DNA of 5,638 nucleotides. Origin: Nitrosarchaeum sp. (lineage in GTDB: Archaea > Thermoproteota > Nitrososphaeria > Nitrososphaerales > Nitrosopumilaceae). The notes under the pieces were generated by a model. It was not told the origin of the DNA, did no database searches, and saw only the letters and a list, made by a program, of their open reading frames with translations. Below, piece by piece: positions 1 to 5,638 of the stretch. Numbering within the stretch: position 1 is the first letter of the stretch; every line of letters begins with the position of its first letter. The stretch lies in NCBI GenBank assembly GCA_004297665.1, contig SCUP01000301.1, forward strand, positions 1 to 5,638. Reading direction: 5' to 3'. The position numbers and the translations under genes are program-made.

Positions 1-307
1 CGCCAAGTTCTTGTGGCAATCTAATGAATTGCCACTTTCGAAATGCTTCTGCATCAAGTGCAGGATCTCCAGTACTAGGATATGTAATTACTTCAGAATG
101 ATTAATAGGAAATGTTTTGATGTTAGCTTGAGTGCCATCAGGTAAGATAACTTTAACTTTTTCAAGAGTAGCCTGTGAAGGATTTGGCATAAAATTTCCA
201 AATGGAACAAAAGGAGCAAATGCCAGACCGGTTCCTGCAGCCCCCATTAATTTTAGAAAATCTCTTCTAGATAATGCGGTAGACTTTTTTGTCTTCTGCT
301 CAGACAT
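1..307 (-). CDS. Tat-exported protein, probably Rieske 2Fe-2S subunit of a bc-type respiratory complex (N-terminal part)
   Basis: The gene starts with ATG at 307-305 and runs off the left edge after 102 codons. The N-terminus is polar and lysine-rich. It is followed by a textbook twin-arginine motif, SRRDFLK, at residues 13-19 and a mildly hydrophobic stretch (LMGAAGTGLAFAPFVPFG, about 20-37), so export in folded form through the Tat pathway is well supported. Rieske proteins are classic Tat substrates that stay anchored by this segment and carry electrons from quinol to cytochrome. The Rieske call comes from the resemblance of the start and of the segment around FRKWQFIRLP (about 89-98) to thaumarchaeal Rieske proteins I remember. 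The cysteine/histidine cluster ligands would lie outside the window, so the cofactor cannot be confirmed. The gene has its own TATA box, with almost no leader, 43 bp after the protease stop. The alternative is another Tat-exported redox protein. Confidence 0.72.
   Translation of the reverse strand, partial: MSEQKTKKSTALSRRDFLKLMGAAGTGLAFAPFVPFGNFMPNPSQATLEKVKVILPDGTQANIKTFPINHSEVITYPSTGDPALDAEAFRKWQFIRLPQELG
13..35. repeat. Perfect 8-bp inverted repeat inside the Rieske-type gene
   Basis: GTGGCAAT (13-20) and ATTGCCAC (28-35) are perfect inverted copies around a 7-base loop. The stem lies wholly within coding sequence, in the segment encoding about WQFIRLPQ, and no oligo-T follows on either strand. 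It is more likely a chance product of codon choice than a regulator. It is reported only because the stem is perfect and fairly GC-rich for this DNA. Confidence 0.5.
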
Positions 308-332
308 TCAAGCTGTCGTACTCGCCAAATTG

Positions 333-340
333 CTTATAAA
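333..340 (-). promoter_or_regulatory. TATA box of the Rieske-type gene
   Basis: On the minus strand TTTATAAG (340-333) sits with its centre about 30 bp before the ATG at 307 and is preceded by a purine-rich stretch (AACAAGA) in the place of an archaeal BRE. Transcription starting about 25 bp downstream would give a leader of only a few bases. This fits the absence of any ribosome binding site and suggests leaderless translation. The element lies in the 43-bp gap just after the protease stop codon. Confidence 0.6.
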
Positions 341-350
341 TCTTGTTTAG

Positions 351-3300
351 TTATTTGTTGGATTTTTGTCTAATAATTACAAACATAATAACTCCGATCG
401 CGATTCCAACTCCAATGCCGACACCTAATCCAACGTTAAAAGATGAATCATTTGTATCTTGAATTGTAATTTGAGAATCATTACTTATTGTTTTATTAGA
501 AAATTCAGATGATGTAGTTACATTTTCTAAAGAATTGGACATGATTTCTGTTTTATTTGAATTGTCTTGTGTTGATTGAATCTCTGAAGAAATGTTAGAA
601 AATTTAGCTGCAAGCACAATTGGCTCAGTAGTTGAGTTTCCTCCAAACAATGTAGAATGAGCTAAAAGAGTATAGGTTCCTGTTTGATTAATTGGGACAT
701 AAAGTATAGTAGAAGTGTTATCTTTATTTTTGACAGGGAAAAATCCACCGCCTTGACTAAAAACAGAATTACCTAACCAATCAAGTGAAGGCCAACCAAG
801 AAAATGACCAAATACTCCTGATGGCATATTGGTTTGAACTATTCTTCCTTTAGGATCCATAACAAATACAGACAAGTTTGTGTCATCAGTTTTCCAAGAT
901 AATTCTATTGCTGCTGAATTTATTGAATCATCTTTAATATCAAAATAATACTGCCTCCAATCACCTGCCATGTATCTATTTGCCATATCAAATGCACCTT
1001 TGACGTAGCCATTACCAAAAAGGATATCATTACTTTGTTTTCCTTGAATTAAAACAAGTGAGTCTTTTTGATCAATTTCTTTTTTTACAACAAAAGATAC
1101 TGGGGCATTGACAGTATGTGTTTTGCCTTCAAATGTTATGAAACCTTGGTAATTACCAGTTTGCAAATCATTTGGTACAACTAGAGAAATATTCACTTTG
1201 GCAGTATTATTGGCTTGCACAGTAATTGTTTCAGCTTCGGGCCAGATAATAGACCATTTATCTTTTTGATAATAACTTGCTGATAGTGTATACTCCATTG
1301 AAGTTGAATTTTGTCTTGTGTCACCTAGATAGTAAGAGTATCTAGTTGGAATAGGATATACACCAACTAGTGGAGTTCCTTTGAATTGTTCATTGGGTTC
1401 AGTAATTCTAAGTTCTTGAACAGTTCCCCATGATCCAGCTCTATTAATCATAGATAGTTCATTACTAGTTATACTGGTGTCGTTGTTTTTATCAATCCAG
1501 TCATAAAGATATAATGAAGAGATTTTCATGTCGTTCGCATAAAGAGTATCTGTTTTGTTCATAAAATTATCAAATGGAAAATTCAGATTCAATACCATCA
1601 AAGAGGATTCTGCAGGGATTAAATTTTCATCAAAAAATTCACCTAATTCTTTGTGCTCTTTGATATCAGATAATTGGATATAATTTGGAATGAATGTGTT
1701 TGATTTGTTAAGCATTGAATCTTGTTGATGTACTTTGGTAGTTCCATCAAACTGGGTATTTTTGATTAAAGATATTGTTGTAGGTTTGATAGATATTTGA
1801 ATTAGTTTATCAGTGGGATTTTCAATTGTAAAAGTTGTTTTGCTGTGTTCCCCTGGAAGCAAATGACCTGCAAACCAACTTGTCATTGGCATGATTTTTG
1901 TTGGAAACTCAAATTTCTCAAATTCTATAGATGTTGAATTTATGGATTCAAGTGCAGGTTTTAAAATTTTTTTGATATTATTGTATGATGCATTATTAGA
2001 AACTAGAAATATTCCTTCCTCGCCATTTACAAAACTTAATGCCTTATCTACATCTACTAATCCAGATCCTTGAGTAAATGGATCATTTTGAAGATCTTTT
2101 GCAGTAGACATCAAAATATTTTTGATTGTAAAGGGATCATATTCTTTTGATTGCTTGTTTAGTCCTTCCATTAGTACTGCCGCACTTCCAGAAACTAGAG
2201 GTGCTGCCATGCTAGTTCCTCCAAATAATGAAAAAGACTCTTCTTTTGAGTTCTTTGTGGTTTTAAGAACATTAGATGGGGTAAAACCATGAGCACCGAT
2301 ACTCATCAAGTCAGGTTTTGGATCTCCAATAATTCCAGGACCTCTGCTTGAAAAATCTACTACATCATTAGAATGTGAAATTGTATTACCAAATCTTGGT
2401 TGATCTTTAAATTGACCATAACCAACAAAGACATTATTTGTAGTGGCTCCAACTGCAATTCCAAATGGAGATGCGTTAGGCATACCAATTGTTCCATAAC
2501 CATGTCCAGAATTACCTGCACTGGAAACAATTGTTACACCAGGATAATTATCATCAAGGGAGTGAGGAGTGGCAAGTATACTGAGTATTATAGATAAAAC
2601 ATCCATTCCAGGTGCAGTGTTAAATGATGGAAAATTTGAAACCCCCCAACTATTTGAAATGATATCTACTCTTGGTTTTCCGATAAATTTCCAACTATGT
2701 TCTTGATTGTCAAATCCAGATAACCACAACCAAGCATAAACAGTATCACCTACCCATAATGATTTTACTGGAACAATTTTTGCACCTGGTGCAACTCCCT
2801 TAATTGTAAATTTCTCAGTATTATTGTAAATGTCATATGTTTGCTCACCTTTTGATGCAATAGAAGAAGCACTAGATGTTCCATGTCCTAGAAAATCAGT
2901 CATTACTCCAAAAAATTCTCCCTTAGGATCAAATGCAGGCAACAAAGTTCCATTAATTGCCTGTAGTGTTTTATCAACATCTGTAGTTTTGTTTTGAATC
3001 ACACCATAAACATCTAATACTTGCGCACCTATTGTTCCTGCACTATAATCTGCTTTGCCATCATTATTGGAATCATAAACAAGAAATTCTTTTCCACTTC
3101 CCAAGACAATTGGTTTTTCGTCAGTAAAATCAAAATCATATTTTGGTTTCTCGCCAGATTTTAAATCAAATCTAGTATAATCTTCCCAAGAAGTACTCAG
3201 ATCAGGAATTACAGTATCATATGTTCCTGCGATGTAAGAATCCACTACAAGTACAGGTACAACTTGAATTCTAGCCAATGGTCCTTCCAGACCTCCTTGA

Positions 3301-4166
3301 TACATTACACCAAGATGATAAATTCCACTTTTTGATTTGATGTAATTTCTGTCATCTTGGCCGATTTTAATATCAGTGTCTAATGTTCCATTAAATATAG
3401 GAGAGTTTCCAAATTGTGGAAAAAATGAATTGTAAATTGGAATTTGCGTTCCTTCCCCATTTTGAGATATATCTAGAAAAATACCATCTTTTGTTTTGTA
3501 TACTGATGAGGTAATTCCTTCTGGAATTGGTCTCGTATGATTTCGTATGATTTCATCCTTGTCAATGAATGCAAAAAAAGTAGAATTTGTTAGTATGATT
3601 CCCTGTCCATCAGAATCAAGCATTATAGGATGATTGTTTTTGTCTCTAGCTAGAGAATGCTGAATATCCAGATTCGAAAAATCTACACCTGTATCAACAA
3701 CTGCTATGCTAATACCATTTCCAGTAACATTGTATTTTGCTTGTGCTAATGTAGAACCTGTAATTTCACCAATTCTAGATGCATCAGTTACATTAGAAAT
3801 ATCAGAATGAAAATCCAACTTGAAATCTTCTATAATATAGTATCCTTGAGAAATTAAATTTGAAATTGAGCTTTCTGGAAGTACTGCAACATAAAAAAAT
3901 CCTCCGTTGGATTGAATTTCATATATTGAATTTTTTTTTAAAAAATATGAATCATCAGAACCGATTCCAAAAATCATATATCTTTTAAAATTATTTGATT
4001 TAAAAAAATCTGAATCAATTTTTAAAATATCTGAATCAAATAAATTATTGTATTTATTGTGAAAGGAATTATTTTCAAGATATAGATCTCCACCTACAAC
4101 TGCATAAGAATTTACAAACATTCCTGAAACAAAAAGAATACTAAAAAAGATAGCCGCTTTGGGCAT
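351..4166 (-). CDS. Giant membrane-anchored subtilisin-family (S8) serine protease, tripeptidyl-peptidase II-like
   Basis: This is a predicted 1271-residue surface protease. Starting at ATG 4166-4164 gives a clean Sec signal peptide (hydrophobic core AIFFSILFVSGMFV, cut after SYA at about residue 22). A longer reading would need a TTG at 4241 inside the upstream gene and would bury the signal. Residues about 23-125 look like a propeptide. The S8 domain (about 130-715) has Asp158 (VVDTGVD), His428 (GHGTSSAS), oxyanion Asn552 (SSAGN) and Ser652 (GGTSMAAP), so it should be active. About 270 residues separate Asp from His, far more than in simple subtilisins. This stretch holds a DSNNDGKAD calcium-type loop (365-373), as in the TPPII type. 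FSSRGP and GSGLVDVDKA also fit. Beta-rich domains follow, with an EF-hand-like loop at 892-903, then a Ser/Thr/Asn linker (about 1190-1243, six N-x-S/T sites), a glycine-rich membrane helix (1245-1265) and the tail RQKSNK. The active domain therefore faces outward. Substrate is unknown. The protease fold is near certain; TPPII kinship is from memory of the family. Confidence 0.95.
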   Translation of the reverse strand: MPKAAIFFSILFVSGMFVNSYAVVGGDLYLENNSFHNKYNNLFDSDILKIDSDFFKSNNFKRYMIFGIGSDDSYFLKKNSIYEIQSNGGFFYVAVLPESSISNLISQGYYIIEDFKLDFHSDISNVTDASRIGEITGSTLAQAKYNVTGNGISIAVVDTGVDFSNLDIQHSLARDKNNHPIMLDSDGQGIILTNSTFFAFIDKDEIIRNHTRPIPEGITSSVYKTKDGIFLDISQNGEGTQIPIYNSFFPQFGNSPIFNGTLDTDIKIGQDDRNYIKSKSGIYHLGVMYQGGLEGPLARIQVVPVLVVDSYIAGTYDTVIPDLSTSWEDYTRFDLKSGEKPKYDFDFTDEKPIVLGSGKEFLVYDSNNDGKADYSAGTIGAQVLDVYGVIQNKTTDVDKTLQAINGTLLPAFDPKGEFFGVMTDFLGHGTSSASSIASKGEQTYDIYNNTEKFTIKGVAPGAKIVPVKSLWVGDTVYAWLWLSGFDNQEHSWKFIGKPRVDIISNSWGVSNFPSFNTAPGMDVLSIILSILATPHSLDDNYPGVTIVSSAGNSGHGYGTIGMPNASPFGIAVGATTNNVFVGYGQFKDQPRFGNTISHSNDVVDFSSRGPGIIGDPKPDLMSIGAHGFTPSNVLKTTKNSKEESFSLFGGTSMAAPLVSGSAAVLMEGLNKQSKEYDPFTIKNILMSTAKDLQNDPFTQGSGLVDVDKALSFVNGEEGIFLVSNNASYNNIKKILKPALESINSTSIEFEKFEFPTKIMPMTSWFAGHLLPGEHSKTTFTIENPTDKLIQISIKPTTISLIKNTQFDGTTKVHQQDSMLNKSNTFIPNYIQLSDIKEHKELGEFFDENLIPAESSLMVLNLNFPFDNFMNKTDTLYANDMKISSLYLYDWIDKNNDTSITSNELSMINRAGSWGTVQELRITEPNEQFKGTPLVGVYPIPTRYSYYLGDTRQNSTSMEYTLSASYYQKDKWSIIWPEAETITVQANNTAKVNISLVVPNDLQTGNYQGFITFEGKTHTVNAPVSFVVKKEIDQKDSLVLIQGKQSNDILFGNGYVKGAFDMANRYMAGDWRQYYFDIKDDSINSAAIELSWKTDDTNLSVFVMDPKGRIVQTNMPSGVFGHFLGWPSLDWLGNSVFSQGGGFFPVKNKDNTSTILYVPINQTGTYTLLAHSTLFGGNSTTEPIVLAAKFSNISSEIQSTQDNSNKTEIMSNSLENVTTSSEFSNKTISNDSQITIQDTNDSSFNVGLGVGIGVGIAIGVIMFVIIRQKSNK
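3533..3552. repeat. 10-bp tandem duplication within the protease gene
   Basis: The plus-strand unit TCGTATGATT occurs twice back to back (3533-3542 and 3543-3552). Because 10 is not a multiple of three, the two copies are read in different frames, giving about IIR in one and NHTR in the next. It lies in the insertion between the catalytic Asp and His. It probably records replication slippage that was tolerated in a loop. Confidence 0.7.
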
Positions 4167-4192
4167 TACAATTAATTTTGCTATTCGTGTGT

Positions 4193-4205
4193 TATTATAA
4201 CTATC
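4193..4205 (-). promoter_or_regulatory. Probable TATA promoter of the protease gene
   Basis: Minus-strand GATAGTTATAATA (4205-4193) begins in the last codons of the upstream gene: its TAG is that gene's stop. The TATA centre lies about 32 bp before the ATG at 4166, which suits a start site a few bases upstream of the codon. No Shine-Dalgarno sequence is present in the 34-bp gap, consistent with a leaderless message. The first ten bases are identical to the element before the upstream gene. Read-through co-transcription remains possible because no terminator separates the genes. Confidence 0.5.
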
Positions 4206-5169
4206 TTCTTCTAGCAAGTATTGCAATTTGTAGTGCCACAATTATTCCAATTGATGCTACAATTGGAAAGAACAGCGAGTTTAATTGCGATGATGCCTCT
4301 TCAATGTTTATTACAGAATTTGATATTGTAGTGACACTTGTATCAATATTATTGCTAGCACTCTCCAAAGAAGAGCCAAACCCTTCAATTTCTGATTTTA
4401 ATGTGTCTAATTCATTTGATGTTTCTTCTAAAACTGAATTTAGTTTTATTATTTGATTTGAAATTCCTGCCAAATCTTGACTTAGAACATTAGTTGCAAC
4501 CGAACCATGAGATATTGTTCCTTGACTAAAAGAAACCACATGAAAAACATAAGTTCCTTCCTCTTTTGGAGTGTAATCTAAATAGTATAATCCCTGATGA
4601 AGTGTTGAAAAGGCATTTGATAGTGTCTCTACTTTTCCAGAAGGTAAATGGACATGTGTTGTTTGAAGTAATTTGCTTGGATCATCTCCAATTAAGAGGC
4701 CATCGCTAGTAGTCTGTACAAATACTCTAAATGAGGTGTTTATTGCTGCAGTTTCCGGAGCAAAAACAGATGTATTGATATGTCTCTCAACAGGCACAGT
4801 AATCAGATCTGTTGTAGATGTAAATTTTACATCTATTTTTTGAGAGATGCCGTTTTGTTCAGTACTAATCACCTCTATAGTGTATGTACCAAATGGAAAA
4901 CTTGGAGAAGATGGAGGCCATGTTAATAATACATGATTAAAGGAACCGTCACTAGTGGTGATAATTTGATCAAAGCTTGCAATTGTTTCATCTGGAGCAA
5001 ATAATCTGATAATCAAAGTTTCATTGGGTTGTCCTTTTCCATATACAAAGAGGGGCTGTCCTTCAGAGTAGACTTGATTGTTGCTAAGTAATTCTAGTTC
5101 TGAAAAGGCATCATTAAGTGGAACGATTAAGAGTAGAATAAAAAACAAGAATAAAATTTTTAATTTCAA
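4201..5169 (-). CDS. Exported membrane-anchored protein with two Ig-like domains and a coiled-coil stalk
   Basis: This 322-residue protein belongs to no family I can name. It has a Sec signal peptide (strongly hydrophobic residues 5-17, likely cut after AFS at 23). A beta-rich domain follows at about 24-118 (start LELLSNNQVYSEGQPLFVYG, later PFGTYTIEV), resembling the MG2/Ig-like domains of surface proteins. A second beta-rich domain at about 124-228 ends in the typical GTYVFHVVS strand. Residues about 228-297 have spaced Ile/Leu/Val and many Ser/Asn/Glu and no proline, as expected of a coiled coil. The last helix (about 299-318) is a membrane anchor capped by ARRR on the cytoplasmic side. 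The predicted form is a stalk rooted in the membrane holding two Ig-like domains in the quasi-periplasm or S-layer. The start is TTG at 5169-5167: no ATG or GTG lies between it and the in-frame TAG at 5196, and it gives a proper KLK n-region. The protease gene follows after 34 bp, so a shared surface role is plausible but unproven. Confidence 0.85.
   Translation of the reverse strand: MKLKILFLFFILLLIVPLNDAFSELELLSNNQVYSEGQPLFVYGKGQPNETLIIRLFAPDETIASFDQIITTSDGSFNHVLLTWPPSSPSFPFGTYTIEVISTEQNGISQKIDVKFTSTTDLITVPVERHINTSVFAPETAAINTSFRVFVQTTSDGLLIGDDPSKLLQTTHVHLPSGKVETLSNAFSTLHQGLYYLDYTPKEEGTYVFHVVSFSQGTISHGSVATNVLSQDLAGISNQIIKLNSVLEETSNELDTLKSEIEGFGSSLESASNNIDTSVTTISNSVINIEEASSQLNSLFFPIVASIGIIVALQIAILARRR
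4245..4268. repeat. Perfect 8-bp inverted repeat near the 3' end of the stalk-protein gene
   Basis: TTCCAATT (4245-4252) and AATTGGAA (4261-4268) are perfect inverted copies with an 8-base loop. They lie in the codons for the membrane anchor (about FPIVASIGI), roughly 40 bases before the stop and 80 bases before the protease start. In RNA this could form a weak AU-rich hairpin. It is constrained by coding and has no oligo-T tail, so I do not call it a terminator. Confidence 0.5.
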
Positions 5170-5215
5170 TTTAGAATAATTGAATATTATCTCCTAGATA
5201 TTGCTTCTGGAAAAA

Positions 5216-5230
5216 TTATCTATAACTATC
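5216..5230 (-). promoter_or_regulatory. Candidate TATA promoter of the stalk-protein gene
   Basis: Minus-strand GATAGTTATAGATAA (5230-5216) repeats exactly the ten bases GATAGTTATA found before the protease gene. Its TATA centre is about 54 bp before the TTG start, predicting a leader of roughly 30 bases rather than a leaderless message. A GGAG at 5194-5191 lies 21 bases before the TTG, too far for normal Shine-Dalgarno use. It sits just downstream of the oligo-T terminator of the preceding gene, where a new promoter is expected. Confidence 0.42.
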
Positions 5231-5245
5231 GTTAAGTGTTGATTC

Positions 5246-5268
5246 AAAAAAAAGAAAAAAAGGGAAAA
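5246..5268 (-). terminator. Archaeal oligo-T terminator
   Basis: Just after the TAA at 5283, the minus strand carries a pyrimidine tract of T4, C3, T7, C, T8 (5268-5246). Runs of T on the non-template strand without a hairpin are the intrinsic termination signal of archaeal RNA polymerase. It separates the right-edge gene from the stalk-protein gene and is the only clear terminator in the window. Confidence 0.75.
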
Positions 5269-5282
5269 TGTGAACTAGTTTC

Positions 5283-5638
5283 TTACTGTACAGTTATAGT
5301 TGTACTTACTGGTGGTGATAATGCCGTTGGATTATCAACAGATTCCCAGACAAATGCAGTGGCAGTATATTCGCCAGCATCAGTTGGGATCCATGATAAA
5401 GCAGGGCTGAATGATTGACCAGCAGATAGTGAACCTGTAATCCATGCAAGTGAGACTGTAACACCGTTACCATCCTGAATCTGTACCAAGTAGGCAAATG
5501 CTTGCTCTCTATCCTGACCATTTGCTAAGTCGGCAGTTATTTGCACCTGTTGATCAACGCTAACAGTGCTTAAGCTGTTACCGAATGCGTCAACTGTTCT
5601 CAAGTTAGCAGCTGGTGCTCTCTCGAGAGGTGGTACAA
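5283..5638 (-). CDS. C-terminal part of a secreted/surface protein with an Ig-like beta-sandwich domain
   Basis: The reading frame is open to the right edge, and 117 codons are visible before TAA (5285-5283). The beginning lies outside the window. A TTG at 5603 is simply an internal leucine (NLRTVDAFG), and the frame continues upstream as VPPLERAPAA. The visible part is a single beta-rich domain of about 105 residues: VDQQVQITADL, then FAYLVQIQD, GVTVSLAWITGSL, a GQSFSPALSWIP turn, GEYTATAFVWES and a final STTITVQ strand. The alternation and the closing strands are those of CARDB/Fn3-type Ig-like domains. I recall very similar domains, sometimes in several copies, in exported proteins of Nitrosopumilus-type archaea. 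There is no C-terminal membrane helix, so any anchor must be in the missing part. The DNA looks richer in G and C than its neighbours. The function of the whole protein is unknown. Confidence 0.8.
   Translation of the reverse strand, partial: VPPLERAPAANLRTVDAFGNSLSTVSVDQQVQITADLANGQDREQAFAYLVQIQDGNGVTVSLAWITGSLSAGQSFSPALSWIPTDAGEYTATAFVWESVDNPTALSPPVSTTITVQ

Noticed and set aside
132..350. 72-codon open frame on the plus strand
   Set aside because: It lies antisense to the Tat-signal region of the Rieske-type gene, whose motif content is convincing. The antisense translation has no recognisable features.
308..350. Terminator between the protease and the Rieske-type gene
   Set aside because: No oligo-T run or hairpin is visible on the minus strand in this gap, only the TATA box. 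Protease transcripts may read through.
1891..2597. Two plus-strand open frames (1891-2073 and 2400-2597)
   Set aside because: Both are antisense to the well-supported catalytic domain of the protease, with no start signals and no protein-like pattern.
4167..4241. Protease start extended upstream to the TTG at 4241
   Set aside because: It would add 25 residues before the signal peptide, overlap the upstream gene by 41 bases and place the promoter inside the coding region. ATG at 4166 explains the data better.
4178..4456. 92-codon open frame on the plus strand
   Set aside because: It is antisense to the coiled-coil and anchor codons of the stalk gene. Its hydrophobic start is just the complement of the membrane-helix codons.
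5236..5418. 60-codon open frame on the plus strand
   Set aside because: It begins in the complement of the oligo-T terminator and runs antisense through the Ig-like domain. The lysine-rich start is the A-tract translated.
5306..5521. 71-codon minus-strand open frame in another phase
   Set aside because: It lies wholly inside the Ig-like domain gene in a shifted frame and has an unnatural histidine-, leucine- and serine-rich composition.

Overview
The window is AT-rich and densely coded, and all four genes I can support lie on the minus strand. It most likely comes from an ammonia-oxidising archaeon of the Nitrosopumilus type (Thaumarchaeota/Nitrososphaerota). The clues are TATA-box promoters placed so that transcripts start at or very near the start codon, an oligo-T terminator, few ribosome binding sites, and many N-x-S/T glycosylation sequons in exported proteins. 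The first residues of the Rieske-type protein and the Ig-like domain at the right edge also resemble proteins I remember from that group. This assignment rests on recollection and pattern, not on a search.

In transcription order (right to left) the layout is as follows. (1) 5638-5283 is the C-terminal end of a secreted or surface protein with an Ig-like beta-sandwich domain, cut by the window edge. A strong oligo-T terminator follows at 5268-5246. (2) 5169-4201 is a 322-residue exported protein with a signal peptide, two predicted beta-sandwich domains, a coiled-coil stalk and a C-terminal membrane helix. It starts with TTG. (3) 4166-351 is a 1271-residue exported subtilisin-family (S8) serine protease with an intact Asp/His/Asn/Ser active site. 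It has a roughly 270-residue insertion between Asp and His of the tripeptidyl-peptidase II type, a long beta-rich C-terminal half, a glycosylation-rich linker and a C-terminal membrane anchor. (4) 307-1 is the N-terminal third or so of a Tat-exported protein, probably the Rieske iron-sulfur subunit of the respiratory bc-type complex. It has its own TATA box.

Genes 2 and 3 form the most interesting unit. They are 34 bp apart, both face outward from the membrane on a single C-terminal helix, and both carry the same 10-bp promoter-like element (GATAGTTATA, minus strand). A cell-surface giant protease beside a membrane-rooted coiled-coil protein recalls the tetrabrachion/STABLE pair of Staphylothermus, although any physical partnership here is inference. 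The Rieske gene is probably an independent respiratory transcription unit. No RNA genes, mobile elements or CRISPR arrays were seen.
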